A stretch of 64,000 nt of DNA from Notamacropus eugenii (GCF_028372415.1 NC_092874.1:240104069-240168068), one strand, 5' to 3'; numbered from the stretch's first letter, positions 1-11,525 are shown. Numbers and translations are program-made. The notes: generated from the sequence alone by a model not told the origin.

Positions 1-781
1 AGCACTTCGTTTTCTCCAGTCTCAGTGCCGATCCCGCTTCGGCGGTACCGCAGAGAAGGAATAAGGAATTTCCTTGCTTCCACTTCTACCAGCCCATATA
101 AAACTGCTCTATTGTCTAACGAAGTGCAGGGTCCAGACTTCCCTTTAATCTCCTTCCTGAGAGGGGAGTGGGGAGCCCAGTCTGAACTCTTTGGAACCAG
201 AAGGGAAGCTGAGGATAGCTCAGGAATGGACACCTAACTAGCATACTATAACGCTGAAGCTTTAGCTCCCCTGGTCCTGAGACCAACTTTCCTTTAGCTG
301 AAGAACAGCAAAGATAAACTGTTAAATCAGTGACTTTCAAGGCTGAGGCGGGCGCAGGAAGAAGGCTTCAGGATTGATACGAGCCAGTACTTGTTAGTCA
401 AAAACAGGCTTCATCTAGACCAGGTTCCCCAAAGCTCAGGGTAGGGACAGGGAAGGGGCAGAGGGAAGTGGGAGAAGTGAGATAGGAGAAGGTTATGTGC
501 TCATCTTTAGGGTGGAGTCTGACTACAATTCACTCCAACAGAAACAGACGGATAGGACCATCCCCTTAAAACCCGATCAATCTTCCTGAAGTCTTCCGAC
601 AAATTTCCCCCAGGGGCTCCAAGAGGGAACTTTTTCCAGATGGATTTCATGAAAATTCTGCATAAATATGCATATCCTTATCATGCACATCCACATATCT
701 TTGTTTTGGGTGACTATTGTGATGTAGTATATGTATCTACGCACGTATGATGTCACCCTGTTTCCCCAGAAATTCGATCTC
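1..781. other. No recognised gene; CpG cluster at left edge
   Basis: No gene or repeat was recognised. Bases 25-52 carry five to six CpGs in under 30 bases, unusual in a CpG-poor window. A 10-base perfect inverted repeat (2-11 and 118-127) flanks this stretch, and a TATA-like 'catataaaac' lies near 95-105. The 70-codon frame at 25-237 has no recognisable motif and I treat it as chance. The stretch could be the edge of a CpG-rich promoter lying left of the window, which cannot be judged here. Confidence 0.3.
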
Positions 782-945
782 CTCTCAACATGGAATCAGA
801 ATGCCTGGGTTCAAATCCAGCTCCTGCCCCTTGCCATGTGTGTGACTTTGAGCTAGTCACTTTAATCCTGCTGACTCCCGGCTTCCTCAACTGTAAAATG
901 GAGGTGGAGGACTAAATGTCCTGTATGGCCCCTTTCCCCCCTAGA
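782..945 (+). mobile_element. MIR-type SINE
   Basis: It reads in MIR order: 'tgggttcaaatccagctc', then 'gtgtgactttgagctagtcac', then 'cctcaactgtaaaatggagg'. These are the tRNA-like B box, the CORE region and the L2-like tail of a MIR/THER CORE-SINE. It is diverged and has no visible target duplication. The next 375 bases (946-1320) hold nothing I recognise. Confidence 0.75.
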
Positions 946-1324
946 ACCATGATCATGCCTCTAATCCTAATAAACAAGAGACTCCTTTCTAGGGAATTTG
1001 CATGTTTCCTGATACTTTTCATCCTGTAGTGAAAAGGCCTTAGTCTGAAGACTGAATCATGGTCCTGGCTCTCTCAGCTGGAGATTCCTGAACTCTACTT
1101 CTTAAAGCTTCAGCTTTCTTAGAGGTAAAATGGGCAAGATAATACCTACCTTGACTACTCCCTTCACTGGACTGCTGTCCCCATTCAAAGGAAAATGTAT
1201 TCCCTGATGTAATGGAAAGAACACTGTAAGTTCAGGCAAGTGATCTGGTTTTTATTTCCAGTTCAGACCCACTAACCTTCCTGTGCCTAAATTCTTCACA
1301 TATAAAATCAACTAAGATATAGAT

Positions 1325-1705
1325 TTGGAGCAGAAGAAACCCTAAAGGTCATTTAGTCCAATTCTGTAATTTTACAGATAAGGAAACTGAAGCAGAGGGT
1401 GCAGGGGTGGGGAACCTGTGGCCTGGAGACTGACCACATGTGGCCCTCTAGGTCCTCAAGTTCAGCCCTTTGACTAAATCCAAACTTCACAGGACAAATT
1501 CCCTTAATAAAAGAATTTGTTCTGTAAAACTTGGACTCAGAAGGCTGCACCCAAGGACCTAGAAGGCTACATGTAGCCTTGAGGCTGGTTTTCCTATTCC
1601 GGGTTTGAGGGATTTAGACAAGGTTATACAGGTAGCAAAGATGGGTTTTAAACCTCACTCCTTTGACTCCAGGCCTCATGTTCTTTCCATTACACCAGTC
1701 TCAAA
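1325..1705 (-). mobile_element. MIR/THER1-type SINE split by a hAT element
   Basis: The left half ('ggtcatttagtccaattctg', 'acagataaggaaactgaagc') and the right half (about 1610-1705, 'gacaaggttatacaggtagc', 'gactccaggcctcatgttct') together make one reverse-oriented CORE-SINE. The 200 bases between them are a separate DNA transposon, so the SINE is the older insertion. Confidence 0.7.
1402..1608. mobile_element. hAT-type non-autonomous DNA transposon (MITE)
   Basis: It starts 'caggggtggggaacctgtgg', a typical hAT inverted-terminal-repeat start. The two arms are partly complementary: 'ccacatgtggccctctaggtc' near 1434 against 'gacctagaaggctacatgtag' near 1557. The right terminus is degraded ('ggttttcctattccgg'). 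It has no coding capacity. The 8-base duplication expected for hAT is no longer clean (agagggtg on the left, ggtttgag on the right). Confidence 0.65.
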
Positions 1706-1891
1706 GAAATTTGCCAAACTTGGAATTAAGTGAATATTAGGTTTGCACTCCAGTTTAGCTAGTGGAAATGTTATCAGTGCTTAACATTGATAGAGCTTGA
1801 TTCCTCCAGATGTACAGGGCAGATTAACTCTGCTGCATCACATTGTGCCATTTCCTAGTGATATCATACCTGTAAAGTTTAGTTTGTCTTT

Positions 1892-1894
<3 letters not shown>

Positions 1895-1954
<60 letters not shown>
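1895..1954. repeat. (AC)30 microsatellite
   Basis: Sixty bases of uninterrupted AC, long enough to be polymorphic. The open frames across it on both strands exist only because the dinucleotide lacks stops. Confidence 0.98.
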
Positions 1955-1959
<5 letters not shown>

Positions 1960-2464
1960 AGATTCCTTCTGGGGCGATGCGATGTATTTCTGCTCTTTTA
2001 AAGTATTTTCTCTTGAAAATTGCTGGTTTCTTCTACCAACATTTTTCTTTTTATGGCACATGTACCACCCCCTATGTTTATGCATATGATGCATTTTCTC
2101 TAATATTTTGTGTTCAAAAAGCTGTTTTTTAAAGTTGTAAATGTGTTCCTTGGGAGACAGGAATTAATGATTACCTCAGATACATAGCATGTATTCATTT
2201 ACTTAGAGGGCAATGGCCACACAGTTGATATGTTTTATGTGAAACTATTATCATAGTATGATGCAGACACATCTAGGAAGTTTTAATTATTAAAGCTCTT
2301 GAAGGACCTCATAAATTACAAGACATTTTCTCTGAGGATCATAGGTTTAGAATTAAAAGGGTCCTTAAAGGTTATCTCTCCTTTTATAGATCTTGAATCT
2401 TTTGATCAAATTGTATATAGTTGAAATAATAGAATCTTATATTTTATCTAGAAAAACCACCTTC
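1955..2464. other. Unassigned AT-rich spacer
   Basis: No gene is visible. About 2335-2395 ('tcataggtttagaattaaaagggtccttaaaggttatct') resembles the start of a reverse-oriented MIR/THER1 SINE but is too short to call firmly. Confidence 0.4.
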
Positions 2465-3385
2465 TGGCAGAGCCAAGATGGCAGAGTAATAGTATTGACT
2501 TTTTAGAGCACTCCTGCCAAGCTCAGCCAAATACCTGTAAAAATTGACTCTAAACAAATTCTGAAACTGCAGAACCCACAGAATGATGGAGTGAAGCAAA
2601 TCTCCAGCCCAAGATGGTCTGGAAGGTCACCAGGAATGTCCATTGTGCCACAATGGGAGCACAGCGGATCAACGTAGGCTGCACCAGCACAGATGGGGAC
2701 TTGAGCAGGCCTTGGGGAGATTGAATCTCTCACACCTGTGACAGTTTCCAGACTTCAGAACCCCAACACACTGAGGACAAATTGGAAGGTTAGTGGAAAA
2801 AGCCTGTGGGGCCAGTGCAGGAGAGTGGAGTGGTTAGAAGTAAACACTTTTGGGGAAGGACTAAGTCAAAAGAGAGAATAACATAAATGGGGGGCAGGAT
2901 AGGGTGGAGGGAAATATAGTTAGTCTTTCACAACATGACTTTAATGGAAGTCTTTTGCATAACTACACAAGTATAACCTATATTGAATTGCTTGCCTTCT
3001 CAGTGAGGATAAGTGGGAAGGGAGGAAGGGAAAGAAGTTGGAACTCAAAGTTTTAAAAATGAATGTTAAAAATTGTTTTTACATGCTGCTGAGAAATAAG
3101 AAGTACAGGTAATGGGGTATAGAAATCTATCTTGCCTTACAAGAAAATAGAGGAGACGGGGATAAGAGAAGGGAGGGGTGTGATACAAGGGAAGGCAGAT
3201 TACGGGAAAGGGTAATCAGAACGCATGATGTCTTGGGGTGAGGGGAGGAGAGAGATAGGGAGAAAATTTGGAACTCAAAATCTTGTGGAAATGAATGTTA
3301 AAAACTAAAATTAATTAATTAATTAATTAAATACATACATGAATTAGCTAATTAATTAATTTTTAAAAATGGAGATTTAAAAAAA
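2465..3385 (+). mobile_element. HAL1-like L1 relative, internally deleted
   Basis: It starts with the L1 5' signature 'ggcagagccaagatggcaga', runs about 350 bases of 5' UTR, then jumps past ORF1 into the purine-rich 3' module. That module is present twice: about 2830-3090 ending 'ggaactcaaagttttaaaaa', and about 3105-3310 ending 'ggaactcaaaatcttgtgg'. The tail is (ATTA)n, A-rich. No ORF1 or ORF2 coding remains. Confidence 0.75.
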
Positions 3386-3439
3386 AGAAAAAGAAAAACC
3401 ACTTTCCAATGATTTTCTCTAGTGAGAAGCACCTCTGAA

Positions 3440-3640
3440 TGTAATGAATCTATTGTGATAGAAAAAGGGTTGGACTGAAGCTCTAATACTGACTTTGTCA
3501 CTTATTAGCTTTGTGACCTGGAGTAAAAATCATGCAAATTCTATGAATCTCAATTTCCTAATCTGTAAAAATTAGGATAATACTTGAAGTATCTACCTCA
3601 CAGTGTTGTTATGAGGAAAATATGTTTATATTATGGAATA
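3440..3640 (+). mobile_element. MIR/THER1-type SINE
   Basis: The order 'cacttattagctttgtgacc', 'tcaatttcctaatctgtaaa', 'ctacctcacagtgttgttat' is MIR CORE followed by its tail. The next 320 bases (3641-3960) are unassigned. Confidence 0.7.
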
Positions 3641-3959
3641 TGATAATCAGCAAGACACATTTGTGTATCCATTTATTCATCAGCTACGCATTATTGATTG
3701 TACCTTTGAGTGATTTATCTCCTAGCTTCTTTCCTACAAGAATAGAAAAGGCCTAGGATGATTAAAAACATACTGATACTTCCAAAGCTAGCATATTATA
3801 ATTTATGTTATGTTTATCTGTATTTTCATTGAATTGAAAACAGCTTATAGATTCAAAGAGAATACCACTAGTGCTTATTTCAAGAAGGTTTTCCATATCA
3901 TTTCTGGAACTTGGCCTCATTCTTGAAGCTGAATCCCATGAGTTCAATAATCATCTCTG

Positions 3960-4925
3960 TGCAGATGACTTCCAGACCTATATATGCAAACCTAGTCTGC
4001 CTATTAGATATTTGGATCTGATAGCTCCTTGTACTTTTCAAACTCGGTGAGTCCAAAACAGAATTCATTATTTTTTTCCCAAAAATCCCACTTCTCTTCT
4101 AAACTAACCTATTTATTTTGGTGGTGCTGCCATTCTCCATTCAACCCCTTTCCCAACCTCAGAGTCATCCTTGACTCCTCCCTCTCCTTCACCTCATTTA
4201 TTTAGTCACTAAGTTTCAACAATTCTCTCTCTACAGGACCTCTTGCATCTATTTTTCTCTGTTTACATGACTACCTCCCTAGCTAAGACCTTCATCACCA
4301 ATCAACTAGATTTGTACAATAGTCTCCTAATTGGTCTTTTTTGCCTCAAGTCTCTCCCCTTTCCATACCATACACAAAGATGTCAGACTGATATTTCTGA
4401 AGCCCAGGTCTGATCATGTCTCTTCCTGCTCAACTGGGCTCTTCCTGCCCAGTTTTCTCTAGGATCTAATACAGCTTTACTTGACATTTAAAGCCCTTCA
4501 TGATATGGCTCCAGCTTACCTATCTAGGCTTTGAATCTTGCCTTCATGCACCCTAAAACCCAGCCAAACTGATTGTGATGTCAAACATGACATTCCATCA
4601 CCTATCTGTGTTTCTGCCATAGCTGTCTGTCTCTCACACCTGGAATGCACACTCTCCTCACTTCCACTTCTTAAAATCCTTAGTGCCTTTGAACGCTTAG
4701 CTAAAAACTTATGCCCACATGCGGGATGTCTCTATACTTCATCTGCTAATATCCCCCTCCAATTTATCTTAAATTTATTTTATAAATAATTATTTTCTGT
4801 ACATTTTAGGTGAATATGTTACATGCCTCTATAAAATCTGAGTTTCTTTAGTGCAGGGACTATTTATCTTTGTATCCCCCATGCTTAATGTAGTGTCTAT
4901 TATATAGCAAATATTTAATAAAGCG
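3960..4925 (+). mobile_element. L2 LINE 3' portion
   Basis: Diverged L2 in sense order: 'agagtcatccttgactcctcc', 'tctgatcatgtctcttcctg', 'aaagcccttcatgatatggc', 'cacacctggaatgcacactc', ending 'tttgtatcccccatgctta' and 'aatatttaataaag'. It covers the end of the RT ORF and the 3' UTR, with frames broken throughout. Confidence 0.8.
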
Positions 4926-5050
4926 TCCCTGCCTTAAGGAGCTCGCATTTTAATGGGGGAGACAATGTGTAAATAACTGTGTGTATGTAGTGCACACATA
5001 TATTATAAATGGGAGGTAATTACAGAGGGAAGGCTGTGGGAAAGTCTTTT

Positions 5051-5421
5051 TTAAAAAATCTATTTGTTTTCAGTTTTCAACACTCATTTCCATAAGTCTT
5101 AAATTTTCTTCCCCTCCCCCTGTCCTCCTTCCCTGAGATGACATGCAATTTTATATGGGTTCTACACATACATGTTTATTAAGCCCATTTTCACACTAGT
5201 GATGTTGCATAGAGGAATTAGAATGAATGGGAGAAACCATGAGAAAAGCCAAAACAAAACAAAACATAACACAAGAGAAAATAGTCTGCTTCATTCTGTC
5301 TTCTGATTCCATAGTTCTTTCTTTGGATATGGATGGCATTTTACCTCAATAGTCCTTTGAGAATGTTTAGGTCCTTGCATTGCTGTGAAGGGTTAAGTCT
5401 ATCAGAAACAGTCCTCACAGG
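5051..5421 (-). mobile_element. L1 3' end, 5'-truncated, with target duplication
   Basis: Reverse complement of a marsupial-type L1 3' UTR ('gagaaaccatgagaaaagcc', 'ccttgcattgctgtgaaggg'); the same sequence recurs at 59,640-59,850 (minus) and 27,372-27,565 (plus). It is flanked by 13-base near-identical direct repeats (5038-5050 and 5422-5434, one mismatch) that split the host L2, so this is a clear retroposition scar. Confidence 0.8.
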
Positions 5422-5757
5422 GGGAAGGTCTTTTGAAGAAATTAAGATCTGTGCTGAGTCAAGAAGAAAGCCAGAAAAACCAAGAAACAGAAGTGAGGAA
5501 GGAGAACATTCCAGATATGTGGGATAACCAATGAAAAGGCATGAGGTTGTCAAGACAATAGAGTGTCATGTGTGAGGAACATAAAATAGGTAAGTGATTC
5601 TGGTTTATAAAAGATGAGGTGGGGAGTCAAGAAAGCTGGGAAGATAGGAAGAGAACAGCTGGTGAGGGGCTTTAAAAGACAGATAAAGTATTTTATATTT
5701 GATCCTGGAGATAATAGGGAGTCATTGGTTTATTGGAGGTGGAGGGAATGGTGACAT

Positions 5758-5927
5758 GGTGACATAATAGCTGATACTGAGTGAAGTGAGCAGAACCAGA
5801 GAAATTTATACTAAAACAACGTTTTAAAGATAAATAACCTTCAAAGACTTGAAACCTCTAACCATGATTCCAGAGGACCAATGATGAAGCATTCCATCTA
5901 CTTCCTGACAGAGACGTAAAGATGTGC
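5758..5927 (+). mobile_element. L1 3' UTR fragment
   Basis: 'gagtgaagtgagcagaaccag' followed by 'gacttgaaacctctaaccat' and 'cttcctgacagagac' matches the L1 3' UTR also seen at 7,280-7,500 and 50,700-50,900. It sits inside the minus-strand L2. Confidence 0.6.
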
Positions 5928-6089
5928 TTTAGGAAGATCACTTTGGCAGCTGAGTAGAGGATGAATTGGTGAATTGGAGTGGGAAGAAATTGGAGGCAGG
6001 CAAATCAACCAGAAAGTTATTGCAGTAGTCAAAGCATGGCACCAGAGGGATGGTTGTTTAAATGAAAATAAAGAGATTTATATGGCAGA

Positions 6090-7625
6090 TGTTGTGATGA
6101 TGGAAACTACAAGACTTGGCAGTGGGTCAAAAATTTCAAAAGAAACAATGAAGAAAAGAAAAGGCATGGGGTCTAATACAACCAGATCTCAAACAATGCA
6201 ACAAAGCAGTAATCATTAAGATAATTTGGTAGCAGCAGAAAAATAGAAAAATTGACTGCTGGAACAGATAAAGCATAAAAGATCTAGAAGCAACTGAACA
6301 TAATAGCACTATTTAATAAACCCCAAAGCACCAATTACTAAGGTAAGGACTCACTCTTTGACAAAAACTGCTGGGAAAATTGGAAAAGAATTGGATAAAT
6401 AAGGGACTAACTCATACTCTTTGCCATAATAAACTCCAAATGGATACATGACCCAGATAAACAAGGTTATCTCATAAACAAATTTTACAACTATGGATAG
6501 GAAAAAAGTTCTTGGATGAAACAGAGGGTAGAGAGGATCATATAAGATAACATGTATAATTTTGATGACATTTAATTTAAAATCTTTTGCACAAACAAGA
6601 TCAATTAAGCTAAAATTAGAAAGGAAACTTTTAACTAGGGAAAAAAATCTTTGCGGCACAATTTTCCAGTAAAGGTCTGATAACCAAAATAATCAGAACA
6701 AGAGCCATTTGTCAATAGATAAATGGTCAAGGTACAAGAACAGACAATTCTCAAAAGAAGAAATGCAAACTATCATCAATTTTATTATTATTAATTATTA
6801 ATATGAATAATACTAATAAATTATTCAAATCACTAAAAATTAAATGAAACCTAAATGAAAACAACTCTAAGGTTATACCTCAGAACCATCAGATTAGCAA
6901 AAATGAGAAAGGAAAATAACGTTGTTCAAGGGGATGTGGGAGGACCAGCTCCCTGAGGCAATTGGTACAACCATTCTGGAAAGCAGATTTGGATGATATC
7001 CCTAAAAGCTACAAACCTCACATACCCTTTGACTCAGAAATTCTATTATTAGTCTTATACACCAAAGGAGAAATGACAGAGAGAAAGGATCCATATGCAC
7101 AAAAATATTTATAACAGTACTTTTTTGTTATAATAAAAAAAAACTGGAGGCAAAGTAGATTAGAGTTGTAGAGTAGCTGAACAAATTATGGCATATGGAA
7201 GGTAATGAAATGTGATTATTCTGTAAGAAATGACTCAAGGGACAGATTCAGTGAATCCTGGGGAGATTTTGATAAACTAATATAAAGTAAATGAAAAGAA
7301 CCAGGAGAATGATTTGTGCATTGACTACAGCATTGTAAAAGACAACTCTGAAAGATTTAAGAATTCTGCTAAAGGTGAAGATCACAACTCAGAAAAAGGA
7401 TGATGAAACATTCTTCCTACCTCTTGGTAGTGAAGTGATAGGTTGTAGGTAGAGAATGAGAATTATGTTTTCTGACCTGACCAACATAACACAATTTGTT
7501 TTGTTTGACTAAACTTAGTTTGTTTTAAGGAAAAACTTTTATTTGAGTATGGGAGAGACGGCTTGAGGGAGTGGTGTTTGAGGAGTGGAAGTGTTGGAAT
7601 ACTGATAGTGATATCACTAAAAAAG
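6090..7625 (+). mobile_element. L1 ORF2 C-terminus and 3' UTR, decayed
   Basis: Sense-strand L1: 'gacaaaaactgctgggaaaa' (ORF2 after the RT domain), 'aatggtcaaggtacaagaac', 'ggtacaaccattctggaaag', 'cacataccctttgactcaga', then 3' UTR 'cctacctcttggtagtgaag'. Frames are broken, and the AT-rich stretch at 6,778-6,830 is an expansion inside it. The next element starts directly behind its A-rich end. Confidence 0.75.
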
Positions 7626-7632
7626 AAAACAA

Positions 7633-8745
7633 GGGGGGCAGAGCCAAGATAGTGGAGTAGAAGCAGAGACTTACTAAGTTTTCCCCACCAAGCCTAGCCA
7701 AATACCTGTAAAAAATGACTCTAAAAAAATTCTGGAACTGCAGAACCCACAGAATGATGGAATGAAGCAAATCTGCAGTCCAAGACAGCCTGGAAGCTTG
7801 ACAGGAAGTGTCTATTGCACCACGCTGGGAGCAGAGTGCAGTCTAGCTTGGGTCACGCCAGCACAGACAAGACCTGAACAGGCCTTTGGGGGGCTGAATC
7901 TCTGGCACCTGTGGTGGATTCCAGACTTCACAGCCCCAAAATGCTGAGGACAAATTGGAAGATCAGTGGAAAAAATCTGTTGGACCTGTGTGAGAGAGTA
8001 GAGTGGTCCAGTCCCAGGCCCAGGGTTGTGGAAGGGTTGGGGGAGCCCTCGGCATGCTCAGCAGGGGCAGATGTAGTGCTGTTTCAAGAGCTTAGACTCA
8101 CAGATTGTGGGAGGATCGAGCTACTGATAGGACATCCTCCCACTGCTACTGGAGGCAGAGGACTACCTTGACAAAGACCTCCAAAGTCAATTAAATGGCT
8201 GGAGAAATGAACAAAAACTGAAAAAAGAATCAGACTATGGAATCTTACTTTGGTGACAAGGAAGACCAAAATATACAAATAGAAAACAATGAAGTCAAAG
8301 CTTCTCCATCCAAAGCCTCAAGAAAAATATGAATTGGCCTCAGGCCATGGAAGAGCTCAAAAAGGATTCTGAAAATCAAGTAAGAGAAGTAGAACAAAAA
8401 TTGGGAAGAGAAATGAGAGTGATACAAGAAAATCATGAAAAATAAGTCAACTGCTTGCCAAAAGGAGCCCAAAAAATGCTGAAGAAAATATTTACACTCA
8501 AGTAATGGGGTATAGAAATCTAGCTTGCCCTATAAGAAAGTAGAGAGGAAGGGGATGAGAGAAGGGAGAGGTGTAGTAGAAGGAAAGGCAGATTGGGGAA
8601 AAGGGTAATCAGAATGCAAATCTCTTGGGGTGGGCAGAGGGGAGAGATGGGAAGAAAATTTAGAACTCAAAATCTTGTGGAAATGAATGTTGAAAACTAA
8701 AAATAAATAAATTTAAAAAAGAGAAAGTAAAAAAAGAAGAAATGA
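7633..8745 (+). mobile_element. HAL1-like L1 relative with ORF1 remnant
   Basis: The 5' end is 'ggggggcagagccaagatag'. The 5' UTR runs to about 8,175; a short ORF1 N-terminal remnant follows ('gaagagctcaaaaaggattc', 'ttgggaagagaaatgagagt', 8,345-8,445). The sequence then jumps at about 8,500 into the 3' module 'ggggtatagaaatctagctt' and ends 'gaatgttgaaaactaaaaat' plus an A-rich tail. The second half of ORF1 is deleted. Confidence 0.75.
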
Positions 8746-8879
8746 ATATTTAAAAACACATAGAAGGAAGTTTAGAAGGGAAAAGCAAAAAGCAGAGCAG
8801 TGTCGGTACTACCTGTTAAATGGGATGCATACTTAAAAATTTAAGCTATCATGGCAGATTCACCTTTTCATATACAATC

Positions 8880-9130
8880 CTCTTTTTAAAAATTTTATTT
8901 TTAATTTATAGAATAAAACAGACATTTCCATAACAGCACAATAAAAAGATGATTGCACATGAAACTACAAATATACTATGTAGAACTTGCTATTCCTTTC
9001 AAATATACAACCAAATTATCCAGTAAATTTCTTTTTTCTTCCCTCCCCTCCCCCACCATAGAGATTAGTACCATTAGACACCAAGAAGTATATATCTGTA
9101 AAATTATTCTATGCATACTTTTATTTATCA
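8880..9130 (-). mobile_element. L1 3' UTR fragment
   Basis: It reads as the reverse complement of the same 3' UTR found in sense at 10,785-11,175 ('gattgcacatgaaactacaa', 'actatgtagaacttgctatt'). No coding remains. Confidence 0.55.
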
Positions 9131-9159
9131 GTTCTTTATCTGATACTCTTTTCTTGTCT

Positions 9160-9203
9160 CTTCTTCCCTCTCTCTCTCCCCCTCCTCTCTGCCTCTCTTT
9201 CAT

Positions 9204-9244
<41 letters not shown>

Positions 9245-9245
9245 C
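9160..9245. repeat. (CT)-rich tract and (CA)17
   Basis: An imperfect CT-rich pyrimidine run (about 9,160-9,200) joins 9,207-9,241 of CA repeat. Confidence 0.9.
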
Positions 9246-10120
9246 ATACACGGAAATGTTAATGTTTGTTGGTGACTGTTGAGTTCATAATAAAAATATT
9301 TATCATCTAATTGAAAAAAACAAATTAATAACAGAGTCAGATTAAGTGATCTCTAAGTTCATTTCCAGCTTTAATTTCTGTGATTATAACATTCAATATC
9401 TCTCTAATATCCTGATTTTTTTCCTTTTTCTAAATAAAGATTTTCTATTTAAAAATCATGCTATTTTTTCATTAGTTTTCATTTTTTTTTGATTACCTAA
9501 TAAACAAAAGATGAACAAAAAATTAAATAGAAAATATCACAGGAATTCAAATTATAATAGAGAATAGAGTAGGGGGTTTTAATCAGGAGTCTATGGACTT
9601 TAAAAATACAGATAATTACATTCTAACATAATTAGTTTCCTTTGTCTTTATTTTGTACATTTAAAAATGTTATTCTGAGAGGAAGGTCCACAGATTTCAC
9701 TAGATTGCCCAAGAGGGTCTGTCACACAAAAGAGGTTAATAAATGCTATTATAAAAAAATGTGCAGGATCCTGAACTTCAACTACTGAATAACTGATAAG
9801 GGATTATTACTGTTTTTAACTCAGGATTCACTTTGAAAGAAGAAATAACTATAATTTCCCACAAGGTAGAAGGTGGTGTTTATTATTATTTTGAGCATAT
9901 AGATTGTTATGAATACCCAATTTGCATTCCTGTCTCCCTCATATTTTCATCAAGGATACTTTCCATACGTGTATAGATACTTTTTATAAAGACTTCTATA
10001 GAGATGAGAAAGTAGGTACTCAGTTTGGGAGTTCCTGATACCTTATTCGTAGCCTTTCTCTGTAGAAAGAAAAGCCATCTAAGTTTTCTTCTTCTTCTAA
10101 CCATTCTATATCTGGGCGGT
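9246..10120. other. Unassigned AT-rich spacer
   Basis: No repeat family or gene is visible. The 94-codon minus-strand frame at 9,907-10,191 runs into a SINE and is not credible as a gene. Confidence 0.4.
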
Positions 10121-10121
10121 T

Positions 10122-10375
10122 CATAGCTCCGTTGCAAAGAGTGATGGACCAGCAGTGAGGAAGACCTATGTTCAAATTCAGCCTCAGACATGTACTAACT
10201 GTGTGATTCTGGACAACTTAATTCGCCTTTATCTATCTCATTTTCCTATCTGTAAAATGGGGGTAATAATACCACTTACCTCACAGGATTGTTATGAGGA
10301 CTCAACAAGATAGCATACAAAAAACTTGGCAGCCTAAATATTGCTACATAAATTCTAGCTATCATTATTCTGTTT
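10122..10375 (+). mobile_element. MIR/THER1-type CORE-SINE
   Basis: 'gttcaaattcagcctcagac' (B box), 'taactgtgtgattctggaca', 'tttcctatctgtaaaatggg', 'cacaggattgttatgaggac' are in order, including a long L2-like tail ending near 'attctagctatcatta'. The following 400 bases hold nothing recognised. Confidence 0.75.
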
Positions 10376-10784
10376 TAGCTACCTTGAGAATCAACTTCTA
10401 ATTGCCTAAAAACTGTGTGCATTGTAGCATGTATTTCTTTTGTGTGCACTTTGTCTAGTTCAATTATTCTTACTTTTAGAGCAATACTTGTTATAAAAAA
10501 ATATTTTTAATCTGTGTAAAGACTGATCTTTCCTTCCCTTCTCCACTTTTTTGGAGATCTTTTTTTTTAGGGTATCCCTATCTTGTCCTGGCAAGTTGTA
10601 CAATGGCTACTCGCAGATCCAATCCCATTGCTAAATAGCACAGAAGCTTTAAGTTGTCCCATTTCTGATGTGGGCTGGTTCATCACCCATTAGACAGTGT
10701 GGGATTTCACCATTTTGAAGTCAGTTTTAGTGTATACAGGAGCATCAATATTGTTTTAAGAATCACTTTTGAGTTAATAAGTCA

Positions 10785-10882
10785 CTTTGTATCATAAGTA
10801 CCAAAATTAACTCTAAAGGACATATGAAGAAAGATACATCCAGAGAAAGAACTGATAAATAGAAGTATGCATAGAATAAGTT

Positions 10883-10931
<49 letters not shown>

Positions 10932-11175
10932 TCATACACCTATTTTTGTCTAATGGTAGCCATCTCTAGGGTGGAAGGTAGAGAAAAAAGAAATTTACAT
11001 GGTAACTTTACTATATATATATATATGTATATATACATATATACATATATATATTATATTTTAAAAGAAATAGCAAGTTGTACATAATAGATTTGTAGTT
11101 TCATGTGCAATTATCTTTTTTTATTATGCTATGGTATGGAAATGCATGCTTTATTCTGCAAATTAAAAAAAATGT
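10785..11175 (+). mobile_element. L1 3' UTR fragment with internal microsatellites
   Basis: 'tccagagaaagaactgataa' opens a typical L1 3' UTR, then (CA)n, 'ggtagccatctctagggtgg', a (TA)n tract and 'agcaagttgtacataataga'. The tail is A-rich. It is homologous in reverse to 8,880-9,130. Confidence 0.6.
10891..11056. repeat. (CA)15 and (TA)n tracts
   Basis: CA repeat at 10,891-10,920 continuing imperfectly to 10,940; a separate TA/TATG tract at 11,011-11,056. Both lie inside the L1 3' UTR piece. Confidence 0.9.
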
Positions 11176-11296
11176 GTGCTAAGTGACTTGTCCAGGATCC
11201 CACAGCTAGTAAGTGTCCAAGGCCATGTCTGAACTCAGGAAGATTGTCTTCCTGACTCCAGAGCTCTATGCACTATACCACCTAGTTGCCCATATG
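11176..11296 (-). mobile_element. tRNA-headed marsupial SINE, 5' half
   Basis: 'cacagctagtaagtgtccaa', 'gtcttcctgactccagagct' and 'cactataccacctagttgcc' are the reverse complement of the tRNA-like head of the marsupial SINE seen whole at 14,144. Confidence 0.65.
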
Positions 11297-11328
11297 ATAC
11301 AATGCAGCAATACATGTTATAAATATTT

Positions 11329-11380
11329 GTGTGTGTGTGTGTGTGTGTACAAATACATACACACATTCTCACACATACAT
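11329..11380. repeat. (GT)10 plus CA-rich tract
   Basis: GT repeat at 11,329-11,349, followed by an imperfect CATA/CACA stretch. Confidence 0.85.
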
Positions 11381-11439
11381 TTTTATGTATGGTCTCAGTT
11401 TTACAGTTATTTGATTATTGTCTTCCCCACGACACAGGA

Positions 11440-11525
11440 TTGCTTTTTAAAAAAAATTTGTACCCCCAATCCTTAGCACATTGCTTTGCACAGAGTAGGT
11501 ACTTAATTCTTATTGACTGACTTTT
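11440..11525 (+). mobile_element. L2 3' terminus
   Basis: 'tgtacccccaatccttagca' then 'gagtaggtacttaattctta' and 'ttgactgactt' is the L2 3' end, here a very short 5'-truncated copy. Confidence 0.65.

Larger units (their letters stand above)
4926..6075 (-). mobile_element. L2 LINE interrupted by two L1 fragments
   Basis: Three pieces read as reverse-oriented L2: 4926-5037 ('ccctgccttaaggagctcgc'), about 5435-5757 ('gatcctggagataataggga') and about 5928-6075 ('aggaagatcactttggcagc'). The first gap holds an antisense L1 3' end and the second a sense L1 3' UTR piece. It lies back to back with the preceding sense L2. Confidence 0.7.

Noticed and set aside
1797..2132. 111-codon frame and similar long frames at 19,391, 29,211 and 29,243
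   Set aside because: They are open because (CA)n, (TG)n and (TA)n tracts lack stops in some frames; no protein features outside the repeat.
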